DNA of 64,000 bases from Acidovorax sp. sic0104 (GCF_019219095.1 NZ_JAHUWH010000016.1:62001-126000); one strand, 5' to 3'. Shown: positions 35,017-44,617, numbered from the stretch's first letter. Translations and numbers: made by a program. Notes: generated from the letters alone by a model not told the origin.

Positions 35017-37188
35017 TCAAACCGGGCCGGGCAACACCGGCTTGGCCGCGCTCTCCAGCACCCACAGCGCGGCGCGTGCTCGGGTCGTGGCTACATAGAG
35101 CATGTTCCGCTCGCGGTAGGCCTCCTGCTGGGGGGCGGGCGCGGGGAACCGGCCGCGTTCCACGAAGGGCACGGCCACGAAGGTGAATTCGCGGCCCTTG
35201 CAGGCCTCCACGGTCAGCAGGCGCAGGCTCACCGGTTCGTTGCGCTGGTGCATGGCAATGCTGCCGGTGGCCATCAGCGTGAGGCGGCCCAGAAACTCCG
35301 CCACCGGGATCTGCCGCGCTAGCCGGTCCAGGGCGTGCAGGCTGGCCAGGCACGCGCGCCGCTCGCGCTCGTTGATGGGAGCGTCGGCAAAGATGCGCTG
35401 CACGAGCGGGTGCCGGCAGAACAGGCCCGCATCGGCCAGCACCTCGGCCCGCGCCCCGGGCGCGAGCGCCAAGATCAGTGCGCAGGCATCCGTGAGCTCG
35501 GGCGCTGTGGGGGCCAGCCCGCCGTGTGCGATGTAGCGCCGCATGCGGGCGCTGCTGCCGTGCAGCGTGGCTGCGAGCTTCTGACCTTCGTCGGCGCCAG
35601 GCAGGTCCGTCCAGCCCGCGCTGTCGAACTGGCCCTGCGCCAGCACGTCCATGTCCACCGCATCGGTGCGCGGTGCGCGCCGCCCGTAGTGCAGCAGGCC
35701 CTCCACTGCCGCGCCCACGATGCCGGGGGTGAGGTAGGTCTCCCCGCCCGCAGGGCCGTCCTGGCCGCCGGGTCCAGCGTGCAGCGCCCACATCAGCACC
35801 AGCGCCAGCGCCACCTCGCGCCGCAGGTAGAAGGGGCTCATGCCCTGAGTGCCGTAGTGCACGCCTTCATGGCCGAACACCCACTCCAGCAGGATGCTGT
35901 CCTGCGGGTTGCGCAGCACCACGTTCAGTGAGCTGTGCTGCGCGCCCAGACGCTGTGCGCCGTTGCGGGCTTTCGCTTCTTCCTGCCTTTCCTGTCCTTT
36001 TTTCTCCTGCAGTGCTCCCCAGCCATTCACTATCTGCGCGTGCAGCTCCACCAGTTGCGCGGCGCAATGTTCGTCGCTGTCGTAGGCCAGGTGCATGAAC
36101 GCGTCGGAGCTGCCCGCCACCGGCGCGAACTCCACGCCGAACAGGGGGTTGAGCGCCGCGCAGATATCGGCGCCGAAGCGGCGCGTGGTGTTGATGCTGA
36201 ACACCTCGGTCTCTGCGGGCAGGCAGGCCAGGATGTGCTGCATGCCCCCGCCAAACACGGAGAACGAACCTTCGTGGATGTGCTGGTTGAAGTCCCCGGC
36301 GCCCACGAAGAAACCGTTGTCGCCCCGCACCAGCGCGCGAAGCACGGTGAGCGCGCCTTCGTCCAGGTCGTGCAGCTCGTCGAACAGCACCGCGCTGTAG
36401 CGCCTCTCCAAGCCCTCGAACGCTTGCTCCCAGCCCAGCTCTCCCAACTGGCGGCACAGCTCGAAGGTGCAGTCGCCCTCCGCGTAGAAACGCGGTTCGT
36501 GGTTCATGCCCACACGCATGCGCTCGTACTGTCCATAAAGGCGGTAGAGGCCGTAGTCGATGTCGCGGTCTTCACAAAACGCGCGCAGCGACAGCCCCGA
36601 GTCCTGCGCCTCCTGGTCCAGGAGCTTTTTCTTGGCCAGTGCCTCGAAGGCCAGGAACGCGTCGATGTCCACACTGTGCGGGAACAGCTCCTCGCCCAGG
36701 TCATCGCTGCCAGCGCTGCGCTCAAGCTCCTGGCGCAGCGCCTGGTGGGCCTGCAGGATCAGAAAGCGCCGGCGCACCGGGTCGTCCAGCGTATTCACCG
36801 GGTCGCCCTGCTCGCGCAGCAACTGCTCGCACAGCTGCTCCATGGTGAGGATCTCCAGGCTGCGCGGCACGGTGCCGTGCAACTGCATCATGCGGTCGCG
36901 GATGGCGGTGACGCCTGCGCGGGAGTAGGCCAGCACCAGGATGCGCGCGGGCCGCTTGGGGTCGCCCAGGCCCGCCAGCAGGTTGCAGGCCTTCATGCAC
37001 AGCGTCGTCGTCTTGCCGGTGCCCGCCAGCGCGCTGATGATGCAGGCCGCAGCCTTGGAGTCGAGCACGCGCCGCTGCTCGGGGGTGGCGATGAAGCGCT
37101 GCCGGGCCCAGCTTCTGGGAGTTGTCGGTGAGGAGGGTGTCGGGGCGAGGGGATGTGGCACGGGCATGTCCGCAAGAGGGGCAGTCAT
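35017..37188 (-). CDS. UvrD/Rep-like superfamily 1 DNA helicase
   Basis: A 723-residue SF1 helicase-like ATPase. The Q motif and Walker A are ATPEQRRVLDSKAAACIISA then LAGTGKTTTLCMKA (near residue 55). Motif Ia is ARILVLAYSRAGVTAIRDRM. Walker B is AVLFDELHDLDEGAL, a variant of the usual DEAQD. Motif III is FFVGAGDFNQHIHEG, also divergent from GDxxQSIY. Late motifs are LLTVEACKGREFTFVAVPF and NMLYVATTRARAALWVLES. No nuclease domain is seen. The ATG at 37188 is chosen; one at 37167 is possible. It follows regA by 35 bp on the same strand and may be read through from it. The cellular role is unknown. Confidence 0.83.
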   Translation of the reverse strand: MTAPLADMPVPHPLAPTPSSPTTPRSWARQRFIATPEQRRVLDSKAAACIISALAGTGKTTTLCMKACNLLAGLGDPKRPARILVLAYSRAGVTAIRDRMMQLHGTVPRSLEILTMEQLCEQLLREQGDPVNTLDDPVRRRFLILQAHQALRQELERSAGSDDLGEELFPHSVDIDAFLAFEALAKKKLLDQEAQDSGLSLRAFCEDRDIDYGLYRLYGQYERMRVGMNHEPRFYAEGDCTFELCRQLGELGWEQAFEGLERRYSAVLFDELHDLDEGALTVLRALVRGDNGFFVGAGDFNQHIHEGSFSVFGGGMQHILACLPAETEVFSINTTRRFGADICAALNPLFGVEFAPVAGSSDAFMHLAYDSDEHCAAQLVELHAQIVNGWGALQEKKGQERQEEAKARNGAQRLGAQHSSLNVVLRNPQDSILLEWVFGHEGVHYGTQGMSPFYLRREVALALVLMWALHAGPGGQDGPAGGETYLTPGIVGAAVEGLLHYGRRAPRTDAVDMDVLAQGQFDSAGWTDLPGADEGQKLAATLHGSSARMRRYIAHGGLAPTAPELTDACALILALAPGARAEVLADAGLFCRHPLVQRIFADAPINERERRACLASLHALDRLARQIPVAEFLGRLTLMATGSIAMHQRNEPVSLRLLTVEACKGREFTFVAVPFVERGRFPAPAPQQEAYRERNMLYVATTRARAALWVLESAAKPVLPGPV

Positions 37189-37223
37189 TGTCCCCGAAGG
37201 CGCGATGGTGGCGGCCGCCGGCC

Positions 37224-37853
37224 CTATCGGCTGACCTGCTGCTTTTCCAGCTTGCGCGCCAGGGTTCTGCGGTGCATGCCCAGCCGCCGCGCCGTCTCGG
37301 AGATGTTGAAGCCCGTCTCCGCCAGCACCTCGTGAATGCGCTCCCATTCCAGGGTCTTGAGCGAGCTGGAGCGATTGGTCACATCCACCTGGGTGTCACC
37401 CTCGCGCAGTCCGAAGGCGGCCTCGATGTCGTCCGTATTCGACGGCTTGGCTAGGTAGTGGCAGGCACCCAGCTTCACCGCCTCCACGGCCGTGGCGATG
37501 CTGGCAAAACCGGTCAGCACGACGATGAGCATCGCCTCGCTGGCCGCATGCAGCCTCTGCACGCACGCAAGGCCAGAGGCATCGCCCTTGAGCTTGAGGT
37601 CCACCACGGCGTAGCCGGGGATGTGCTCTACCAGCAGTGCCTCGACCTCGGCCAGGCTGGCCGCGCGCAGCACGCGGTAACCGCGCCGCTCGAACGAGCG
37701 GGTCAGCGTGCGCGCGAAGGCTTCATCGTCTTCCACGATCAGCAGCAGCGGCTTGTGGGAGGCCTCGGCTTCGGGGCCGCCGGGTGCGGAAGTTGCCGCA
37801 TTCGGCGGGTTGGGGCTGTTGTTGCTGCGACTGATGCTGCTGCTCGTGTCCAT
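37224..37853 (-). CDS. regA: RegA/PrrA/ActR-type redox response regulator
   Basis: A 209-residue two-component response regulator. After a disordered 34-residue N-terminus, the receiver domain has the acidic pocket EDD at 41-43, the phospho-acceptor Asp85 in YAVVDLKLKGD, the Thr/Ser switch VVLTGFASIATAVEAVKLGA and Lys136 in YLAKPSN. The output is a Fis-type helix-turn-helix at the C-terminus (GFNISETARRLGMHRRTLAR), the hallmark of RegA/PrrA. Partner regB lies 44 bp upstream. Family members control respiration and oxidase genes in response to quinone redox state, which fits the adjacent cyo genes. Confidence 0.92.
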   Translation of the reverse strand: MDTSSSISRSNNSPNPPNAATSAPGGPEAEASHKPLLLIVEDDEAFARTLTRSFERRGYRVLRAASLAEVEALLVEHIPGYAVVDLKLKGDASGLACVQRLHAASEAMLIVVLTGFASIATAVEAVKLGACHYLAKPSNTDDIEAAFGLREGDTQVDVTNRSSSLKTLEWERIHEVLAETGFNISETARRLGMHRRTLARKLEKQQVSR

Positions 37854-37897
37854 GGCGGTGCTCCGGTGGCTCCTGTCTCTGCGGTGCGGCCTGGGAC

Positions 37898-39247
37898 TCA
37901 GGCCGGGCGGTGCGCCTTGGGCAATGCGATGGCCGCCAGGGGCAGCCGGATGCTGACCTGCGCCCCCCCTTCTGCGGCGCGGTTGCGGGCGCTGACGCTG
38001 CCGCCCAGCGTGCGGGCCACGTTCATCACCAGATACAGGCCCAGGCCGCTGCCGGGGCGCTGCTTGGTGGACTGGTAGGGCTCACCCAGGTGATCGAGCA
38101 TGCCGGGCGCAAAGCCCGGGCCTGCGTCGTTGACGGTGATGCACAGAGCGGGCGTCTCCGACGCTTCATCACGGGAGATGACCAGCTCCACCCACTGCGG
38201 CGATGCGTCCCGTGCATTGTCCAGCACATTGAAAGCCATCTGCTTCAACGTGGTGTCCGACACCATGGGCGTGTCGTCCCCGAATTCGTTGCGGTATGAG
38301 AATGCAGGAATGGGGCGCGTGGTGCGCCATTCCTCGGCCAGGGCGTCCACGAACCTGCACACAGTGGTCTGCTCCGAATGCTCGCCGCGCGCCTCGCCGG
38401 CCGACAGGAGGATGCCGCTCACGATGCCTTTGCAGCGCTGCACCTGGGTGCGCATCTCGTCGATGTCTTCGCGCAGCACCGGGTCGGCCATCAGCTCTGC
38501 GTCGTGCTGCCAGTCGCCCAGGATGACGGCCAGCGTGGACAGGGGCGTGCCCAGCTCGTGCGCGGCGCCCGAGGCCAGCAGGCCCATGCGCACGATGTGC
38601 TCTTCTTCCACACGGCGGCGGCGCGCCGCCGCCAGGCGGGCATCGCGCTCGCGCAGGTTCAGGTTGATGCGGGTGATGAACACCACGACCAGGATGGCGT
38701 TGAGCACGAAGCACACCAGCAGACCGATGACGTACAGGCTGGACAGGCCCTGGTGCAGGTCCTGCGGCAGCTCCAGCGGCAGGTGGTAGGTGGCCAGCGC
38801 GCCAAAGCACACGGCCGTGATGGCTACCATGGTCCAGATGTAGGCGCCGCGCAGCAGGATGGCCCCGAGCGCGATCTGCAGCAGGTACAGGAACACGAAC
38901 GGGTTGCTGGTGCCGCCGCTCAGGTACAGCTGGGTGGTGAGCACGGCAACGTCCACCAGCAGCGCCAGGAACACCTCCACATTGCGCACCGCCACGCCCA
39001 TGCGCAGGCGCAGCAGGCTGACCACGTTGAACACGGCCAGGCAGGCCACCACCAGCAGCATCGGCACCAGCGGAATGGTCAGTCGCAGGCTGTGGTGCGC
39101 CACCTCGATGGTGAAGATCTGGCCCATGACGGCCATCCAACGCAACTGGATGAGTTGCTGCAGGTTCTTGATGCCGGCGGCGGCATCGGCAGCGCGTGGG
39201 CTGCCGCGCAGGATGTCGTCGCTTTTCGCGATGCGTGGCAGAGGCAT
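37898..39247 (-). CDS. regB: RegB/PrrB-type redox sensor histidine kinase
   Basis: A 449-residue membrane kinase with about six N-terminal helices (residues 40-205). It contains the quinone-binding heptapeptide of RegB, GGTSNPF at 111-117. The H-box is ASGAAHELGTPLSTLAVILG with phospho-acceptor His230, and Cys272 in QVQRCKGIVSGIL matches the redox-active cysteine of the family. The ATPase domain has the N-box FNVLDNARDASP and G-boxes NDAGPGFAPGML and GSGLGLYLVMNVA. It lies 12 bp after the SURF1 gene, at the end of the cyo operon and ahead of regA, so oxidase and sensor are coexpressed. Confidence 0.94.
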   Translation of the reverse strand: MPLPRIAKSDDILRGSPRAADAAAGIKNLQQLIQLRWMAVMGQIFTIEVAHHSLRLTIPLVPMLLVVACLAVFNVVSLLRLRMGVAVRNVEVFLALLVDVAVLTTQLYLSGGTSNPFVFLYLLQIALGAILLRGAYIWTMVAITAVCFGALATYHLPLELPQDLHQGLSSLYVIGLLVCFVLNAILVVVFITRINLNLRERDARLAAARRRRVEEEHIVRMGLLASGAAHELGTPLSTLAVILGDWQHDAELMADPVLREDIDEMRTQVQRCKGIVSGILLSAGEARGEHSEQTTVCRFVDALAEEWRTTRPIPAFSYRNEFGDDTPMVSDTTLKQMAFNVLDNARDASPQWVELVISRDEASETPALCITVNDAGPGFAPGMLDHLGEPYQSTKQRPGSGLGLYLVMNVARTLGGSVSARNRAAEGGAQVSIRLPLAAIALPKAHRPA

Positions 39248-39259
39248 GGTGGCGGGAGT

Positions 39260-40153
39260 CTACCGGCCCGCGCCGTTGGGGCCTGCGTCGGGGACGCGGC
39301 CGTCGTTCAGGTCTGTGCGGCGCTCGTGGCGCACCACCAGCCAGGCCGCGCCCACAACCATCAGGGCCAGGCCGTACCAGGTGATGGCATAGACCAGGTG
39401 GCTGTTCGGAAAGCGGATGGTGGTCATGCCTGCGCGGGGCCACGTGGTGCTGGCCGCTGCAGCGGCGCCTGCCACCTCGACGGCCTCGGCGGTCAGCGCT
39501 CGCGTGCCGGCGGTGGGCAGTCCGGCATCGATGTAGAAAGGGGCCGCCCGGCCCAGCTGCAGCGCCTGGGAGATGGCCGACACATCGCGGGAGAACCAGC
39601 GCTGCTGCGGCGGGTCATTGGTGCGCAGGAATCCGCCCTTGGGCTCGGTCATGCGGATCAGGCCTTGTACGGTGACGGGGGAGGCGGAGTCAGTGGTAGC
39701 GGGGGCATTGGGTGAAGCCGCAGCCGGAGCGACCTGCGCGGCCCATTCGGCGCGCTTCTCCTGCGGGATGAATCCCCGGTTGATCAGCACCGTGGTGCCG
39801 TCGTCCTGCTGCAAGGCGCTGACCACCCAGAAGCCCGCGCCCAGCGCCGTCACGGCCTGGGTGAGCACGGTCTTGCCCGGCAACCAGTGGCCAGTCACGG
39901 TGACGGGCAGGAATTCGTGGCTGTCGGCGTGGATGCCTGGCCATTCGACCGGTGCGGGCAAGGCCACCGGTGCGGCGTGCACCCGCTGGTCCACGCGTTC
40001 GATCAGATCGAGCTTCCATGCCCGGCGCTGAACCTGCCAGGTGCCCAGGGCCACGAAGCCCAGGAACAGCGCGATGCCGACCACCAGCAGCACGGCGCGT
40101 CGTACAAAGCGCCGCTGGTCCGCAGGGTGCTGGGTGGCCGGGGCTGCGGTCAA
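39260..40153 (-). CDS. SURF1-family cytochrome oxidase biogenesis protein
   Basis: A 297-residue SURF1-like protein that assists haem insertion or assembly of haem-copper oxidases. Two membrane helices bracket a periplasmic domain: RRAVLLVVGIALFLGFVALG followed by the signature GTWQVQRRAWKLDLIERVD, and a C-terminal ITWYGLALMVVGAAWLVVRH. Central segments are FLPVTVTGHWLPGKTVLTQA and TTVLINRGFIPQEKR. No ATG is available near the N-terminus. The best start is TTG at 40153, overlapping the cyoD stop as TTGA, which implies translational coupling. Its place between cyoD and regB shows it serves the bo3 oxidase. Confidence 0.88.
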   Translation of the reverse strand: MTAAPATQHPADQRRFVRRAVLLVVGIALFLGFVALGTWQVQRRAWKLDLIERVDQRVHAAPVALPAPVEWPGIHADSHEFLPVTVTGHWLPGKTVLTQAVTALGAGFWVVSALQQDDGTTVLINRGFIPQEKRAEWAAQVAPAAASPNAPATTDSASPVTVQGLIRMTEPKGGFLRTNDPPQQRWFSRDVSAISQALQLGRAAPFYIDAGLPTAGTRALTAEAVEVAGAAAAASTTWPRAGMTTIRFPNSHLVYAITWYGLALMVVGAAWLVVRHERRTDLNDGRVPDAGPNGAGR

Positions 40154-40590
40154 GGCGTGACGTGCCCGGCAGCCTCGTGCTTGGGCGGGGTGGGCGTGGG
40201 GTGGTCGGGCATCATGTTGCTGTTCATGTGGAACATGACCCACAAGGTGCCGCTGATCGCAATCGCCACGAACACCACGGTGAAGATGGTGGACAGCAGC
40301 GTCCAGCCGCCCTCGACCTTGCCGTTCATGTGCAGGAAGTACACCATGTGCACGAGGATCTGCACCACCGCGAAGCCGCCCAGCACGAGCACGGCGGTGT
40401 TGCGGTCGGCGATCACCTTGGCCATCACCAGCCAGAAGGGGATGGCGGTGAGGATGACCGACAGCACGAAGCCGATGGCGTACTCGCGCAGGCTGCTGTG
40501 AGGGCCCACGTCGCCATGGTGGTCGTCGTGGCCGTGGCCGTGATCGCCCTGCGATGGGTGGGAGTGAGTGTGTGTGTGTTGTGCGCTCAT
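40150..40590 (-). CDS. cyoD: Cytochrome o ubiquinol oxidase subunit IV
   Basis: A 146-residue small subunit with an unusually His-rich N-terminus (MSAQHTHTHSHPSQGDHGHG). Three membrane helices follow: REYAIGFVLSVILTAIPFWL, TAVLVLGGFAVVQILVHMVY, and FTVVFVAIAISGTLWVMFHM. The motif VYFLHMNGK is diagnostic for CyoD/CtaF-like subunit IV. It is longer than E. coli CyoD (109) because of both tails. It starts directly after the cyoC stop codon. Confidence 0.94.
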   Translation of the reverse strand: MSAQHTHTHSHPSQGDHGHGHDDHHGDVGPHSSLREYAIGFVLSVILTAIPFWLVMAKVIADRNTAVLVLGGFAVVQILVHMVYFLHMNGKVEGGWTLLSTIFTVVFVAIAISGTLWVMFHMNSNMMPDHPTPTPPKHEAAGHVTP

Positions 40591-41235
40591 TTACAGCACT
40601 CCCATCAGGTACACAAAGGTGAAGACGCCGATCCAGACCACGTCCAGAAAGTGCCAGAACATCGACAGGCACATCAGGCGGCGCTTGTTCTCATGGATCA
40701 GGCCGTGCTTGCCGATCTGCACCATCAGCACCACCAGCCAGATCAGGCCGAAGGTCACGTGCAGGCCGTGGGTGCCCACCAGCGTGAAGAAGGCCGACAG
40801 GAAGGCGCTGCGCTGGGGCGTGGCGCCCTGGTGGATCAGGTGGTGGAACTCATACAGTTCCAGGCCCAGGAAGCACAGGCCGAAGAAGCCCGTGACGGCC
40901 AGCCACAGCAGCGTGCCCTTCACGTCGTTCTGCTGCTTGCGCAGCATGGCAAAGCCGAAGGTGATGGACGACAGCAGCAGGAAGGCCGTGTTGATGGCCA
41001 CCAGCGTGAGGTCGAACAGCTGCGCGCCGGTGGGGCCGGCCGCGTAGCTGCGGCCCAGCACGCCGTAGGTGGCAAACAGGGCAGCGAAGATGAGGCAGTC
41101 GCTCATCAGGTAGAACCAGAAGCCCAGCGCTGTGCCGTTTTCGGGGTGCGGCTCGTGCGCGGGGTGGTACTGGCGCAGCGGGAGCGCCGCGCTCGCGGCG
41201 CCGGCCGCGACGGGGGTGGTACGGATATCAGACAT
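40591..41235 (-). CDS. cyoC: Cytochrome o ubiquinol oxidase subunit III
   Basis: A 214-residue subunit III with five membrane helices. Family segments include [40 protein letters not shown] and [20 protein letters not shown], with [20 protein letters not shown] between helices. It starts inside the end of cyoB (8-bp overlap) and is followed directly by cyoD, indicating tight coupling. Confidence 0.96.
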   Translation of the reverse strand: MSDIRTTPVAAGAASAALPLRQYHPAHEPHPENGTALGFWFYLMSDCLIFAALFATYGVLGRSYAAGPTGAQLFDLTLVAINTAFLLLSSITFGFAMLRKQQNDVKGTLLWLAVTGFFGLCFLGLELYEFHHLIHQGATPQRSAFLSAFFTLVGTHGLHVTFGLIWLVVLMVQIGKHGLIHENKRRLMCLSMFWHFLDVVWIGVFTFVYLMGVL

Positions 41236-43234
41236 GGCTGGCGCGCAGTTGTTGGGTGCGAAGGTTTTCCGTCTCCGTCACTTCCGAGACGGGGATGTAG
41301 AAGTCGCGCTTGTAGTTGAACGTGTGGATGATGGACACCAGGATCACGGCGGCGAACGACGCTCCGGCCAGCAGCCACATGTGCCAGATCAGGGCGAAGC
41401 CCAGCACCAGCGACAGCGCGGAGATGACCGCACCCGAGCCGGTGTTGGCCGGCATGTGGATGGGGGCGAAGCCGGTGAGTGGGCGCTGGTAGCCGTGCTT
41501 CTTCATGTCCCACCAGGCATCGATCTCATGCACCACGGGCGTGAAGGCGAAGTTGTAGTTGGGGGGTGGCGAAGACGTGGCCCATTCGAGCGTGCGGGCA
41601 TCCCAGGGGTCGCCGGTCACGTCGCGCAACTGGTCGCGCTTCAGGTAGCTCACCACGATCTGGATCAGGAAGCAGGCGATGCCGGCAGCGATCATCGCGG
41701 CGCCAATGGCGGCCACCACGAAATAGGGCTGCAGCGATGCATCTTGGAAGTGGTTGGCACGGCGCGTAACGCCCATCAGGCCCAGCACGTACAGCGGGCC
41801 GAACGCCACCCAGAAACCCACGACCCACAGCCAGAAGGAGCGCACGCCCCAGGTGCGGTCGAGCTTGTAGCCGAAGCCCTTGGGATACCAGTAGTTGATG
41901 CCGGCGAAAAGGCCGAACAGCACGCCGCCGATGATCACGTTGTGGAAGTGGGCGATCAGGAACAGGCTGTTGTGCAGCACGAAGTCGGCCGGTGGCACGG
42001 CCAGCAGCACGCCGGTCATGCCGCCGATGGCGAACGTCACCATGAAGGCCACCGTCCACATCATGGGCAGCTCGAAGCGGATGCGGCCCTTGTACATGGT
42101 GAACAGCCAGTTGAAGATCTTCGCACCCGTGGGGATCGAGATGATCATCGTCGTGATGCCGAAGAAGGTGTTCACGCTGGCGCCCGAACCCATCGTGAAG
42201 AAGTGGTGCAGCCACACCAGGTACGACAGGATGGTGATCACGACCGTGGCGTACACCATGGAGGTGTAGCCGAACAGGCGCTTCTTGCAGAACGTGGCCA
42301 CCACCTCGGAGAAGATGCCGAAGCAAGGCAGGATCAGGATGTAGACCTCTGGGTGGCCCCAGATCCAGATCAGGTTCACGTACAGCATGGCGTTGCCGCC
42401 CAGGTCGTTCGTGAAGAAGTTGGTGCCGGCATAGCGGTCGAGCGACATCAGCACCAGGGCTGCGGTCAGCACGGGGAACGACGCGACGATGAGCGCGTTG
42501 GTGCACAGGGCCGTCCAGGTGAAGACGGGCATGCGCATCAGGTTCATGCCGGGTGCGCGCATCTTGATGATGGTGACGATCAGGTTGATGCCCGACAGCG
42601 TCGTGCCCACCCCCGCGATCTGCAGCGCCCAGATGTAGTAGTCAAGCCCCACCCCCGGGTTCTGCGCCCCCAGGTTGGACAGCGCCAGCCAGCCGGCCGT
42701 GGAGAACTCGCCCAGGAACAGCGACACCATCACCAGCACGGCGCCGGCGGTGGTCATCCAGAAGCTGAAGTTGTTGAGAAACGGGAACGACACGTCGCGC
42801 GCGCCGATCTGCAGCGGCACCAGGTAGTTCATGAGGCCGGTGACCAGCGGCATCGCCACGAAGAAGATCATGATCACGCCGTGGGCGGTGAAGATCTGGT
42901 CGTAGTGGTGCGGGGGCAGATAGCCCAGGTTGTCGCCGAAGGCCATGGCCTGCTGCAGGCGCATCATCACGGCGTCGGCAAAGCCGCGCAGCAGCATCAC
43001 CAGGCCCAGGATCATGTACATGATGCCGATGCGCTTGTGGTCGATGCTGCAGATCCAGTCGCGCCAGAGCGGGCCCCAGAGCCTGAATTTGGTGATGCCG
43101 GCCAGAACGGCCAGGCCACCGAGCATTGTGGCGACGAAGGTCCACAGCACGATGGGTTCGTGCGCCATGGGCACGGAGTCCCAGGTGATTCGGCCCAGGG
43201 CCCAGTGGGTGTCAGTAACAGTGACGGAGGACAT
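41228..43234 (-). CDS. cyoB: Cytochrome o ubiquinol oxidase subunit I
   Basis: A 668-residue catalytic subunit of the bo3 oxidase, reducing O2 to water while pumping protons. Haem and CuB ligands occur in [40 protein letters not shown] (His-Tyr crosslink motif), [20 protein letters not shown] and [20 protein letters not shown]. About 14-15 membrane helices are visible, and the C-terminus matches CyoB rather than cytochrome c oxidases. The ATG at 43234 ([20 protein letters not shown]) follows a GGAGG-type sequence 71 bp after cyoA. Confidence 0.97.
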   Translation of the reverse strand: MSSVTVTDTHWALGRITWDSVPMAHEPIVLWTFVATMLGGLAVLAGITKFRLWGPLWRDWICSIDHKRIGIMYMILGLVMLLRGFADAVMMRLQQAMAFGDNLGYLPPHHYDQIFTAHGVIMIFFVAMPLVTGLMNYLVPLQIGARDVSFPFLNNFSFWMTTAGAVLVMVSLFLGEFSTAGWLALSNLGAQNPGVGLDYYIWALQIAGVGTTLSGINLIVTIIKMRAPGMNLMRMPVFTWTALCTNALIVASFPVLTAALVLMSLDRYAGTNFFTNDLGGNAMLYVNLIWIWGHPEVYILILPCFGIFSEVVATFCKKRLFGYTSMVYATVVITILSYLVWLHHFFTMGSGASVNTFFGITTMIISIPTGAKIFNWLFTMYKGRIRFELPMMWTVAFMVTFAIGGMTGVLLAVPPADFVLHNSLFLIAHFHNVIIGGVLFGLFAGINYWYPKGFGYKLDRTWGVRSFWLWVVGFWVAFGPLYVLGLMGVTRRANHFQDASLQPYFVVAAIGAAMIAAGIACFLIQIVVSYLKRDQLRDVTGDPWDARTLEWATSSPPPNYNFAFTPVVHEIDAWWDMKKHGYQRPLTGFAPIHMPANTGSGAVISALSLVLGFALIWHMWLLAGASFAAVILVSIIHTFNYKRDFYIPVSEVTETENLRTQQLRASHV

Positions 43235-43305
43235 AGAGAGTCTCTTTGGAGAGCGCCGACGCAGCCGTGGTGAACGGCGCGCCAGCACGGCAGGTCAGGG
43301 GCGGA

Positions 43306-44367
43306 TCATTGGGCGGCGGGGGCCGTGCGGGGCGCGGCGTGGCGGGCTTCCAGGCTGGCGACCACCTGGGCGGCGTTCTGCGAGGTGCACACGTCCTGGG
43401 GCAGGTTCAGTCCCATGGCGCGCACATAGGCGTCGCCACCGTTCTCGTCGATGGCCATCATGTGGTGCATGCACATCTTGCCCTCCTCGACGCAGCGGTT
43501 GAGCACCTTGTCGTACAGGCCTTCTTCCACGCTGGCGAAGCGCTGCACGGGGTCGCGCTCGCTGGGCTTCGCCAGATCCATGTAGGCCTGGCGCGTGAGC
43601 GGCTTGCCCTCGGACCGGTTCTTGGCTACCCATTGCTCGAAGTCTTCCTGGCTCAGGCCGTGGAACTTGAACGTCATGCCCGAGAAGCCCGAGCCGCTGT
43701 AATGCGTGGCCATGCCAGGGAAGACGCCGGGCTTGTTGATCACCGCGTTGAGTTCCGTCTGCATCCCCGGCATCGCGTAGATCATGCCGGCCAGGTCGGG
43801 CACGTAGAACGCGTTCATCGTGGAGGTGGCCGTGAGCTTGAAGAGAATGGGGCGGTCCACCGGCGCCGCCAGCTCGTTCAGCGTGGCGATGCCCAGCTCG
43901 GGGTAGAAGAAAAGCCACTTCCAGTCCATCGCCACCACCTGCACTTCCAGGGGCGTCGATTGCGCGTCGAGCGGCTTGGATGCCGAAATGCGGTCCAGCG
44001 GCCGATAGGGGTCGAGCTTGTGCGTGCCGATCCAGGTCAAGGCGCCCAGCGCGATGATGATGAGCAGCGGCACCGTCCAGATCACCAGCTCCAGCGTGGT
44101 GGAGTGGTGCCAGTCGGGGTCGTAGTCGTCCTCGGTGTTTGCCGTGTTGTTCTGCCGGTACTTCCAGGCGAACCACAAGGTGAGGGCGATCACCGGCACG
44201 ATGATGATCAGCATCAGCAGCGTGGCCTGGATGACCATGTGGCCTTGCTGCGCGGCAACGTCGCCGGCCGGATTGAGGACGACCGCCTTGCTGCAGCCGG
44301 CCAGGCTGCCCAGGGCAGCGATGGCGGCGAGCCAGACAGGCACGCGAGAGAGAGGAGTTTTTGGCAT
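43306..44367 (-). CDS. cyoA: Cytochrome o ubiquinol oxidase subunit II
   Basis: A 353-residue lipoprotein subunit II. The signal peptide ends in a lipobox, AALGSLAGC, and two membrane helices (HMVIQATLLMLIIIVPVIAL; LVIWTVPLLIIIALGALTWI) precede the periplasmic cupredoxin domain. It has VVAMDWKWLFFYPELGIATL and NAFYVPDLAGMIYAMPGMQT but lacks the CuA cysteines, the hallmark of quinol oxidase subunit II. A COX-aromatic-rich C-terminal motif follows. The ATG at 44367 is preceded by AACTCCTC on the sense-opposite strand, giving a GAGG ribosome site. It is the first gene of the cyo operon. Confidence 0.95.
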   Translation of the reverse strand: MPKTPLSRVPVWLAAIAALGSLAGCSKAVVLNPAGDVAAQQGHMVIQATLLMLIIIVPVIALTLWFAWKYRQNNTANTEDDYDPDWHHSTTLELVIWTVPLLIIIALGALTWIGTHKLDPYRPLDRISASKPLDAQSTPLEVQVVAMDWKWLFFYPELGIATLNELAAPVDRPILFKLTATSTMNAFYVPDLAGMIYAMPGMQTELNAVINKPGVFPGMATHYSGSGFSGMTFKFHGLSQEDFEQWVAKNRSEGKPLTRQAYMDLAKPSERDPVQRFASVEEGLYDKVLNRCVEEGKMCMHHMMAIDENGGDAYVRAMGLNLPQDVCTSQNAAQVVASLEARHAAPRTAPAAQ

Positions 44368-44447
44368 GGAAGAACGCAATCTGGGCGTTTGCTTCAGGGT
44401 AAACGCGGATGACGGAGTGCCGCCGAATGTAATAGCTCTAGCTTTTT

Positions 44448-44476
44448 TGTACATTGGACATTTTGTCCAAGGTCAA
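44448..44476 (-). promoter_or_regulatory. Probable cyo promoter with a perfect palindrome in the spacer
   Basis: On the minus strand, TTGACC (44476-44471) is followed by the perfect palindrome TTGGACAAAATGTCCAA (44470-44454) and TGTACA (44453-44448). The 17-bp dyad therefore fills the -35/-10 spacer exactly; an alternative -10, TACAAA, gives 19 bp. It lies about 80 bp upstream of cyoA. A regulator bound here would directly block or remodel the promoter. Confidence 0.5.
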
Positions 44477-44617
44477 AAAACATCTGCCCCAGCATGGTGC
44501 GAAAGCAGATGGTTACGGCTTCGTCCTGCATCCGTCATAGTGAAACCGCACTTGTGGGCGGCTGAAGTTGGGTGTAGAACAAGGCTGTCTTATCCAAACA
44601 ACGAAGGAGCCCTGTTC

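Noticed and set aside
44431-44448. AATAGCTCTAGC, considered as a third copy of the dispersed repeat
   Set aside because: Only about 12 bp match and the diagnostic GCGCTT/AAGCGG part is missing.
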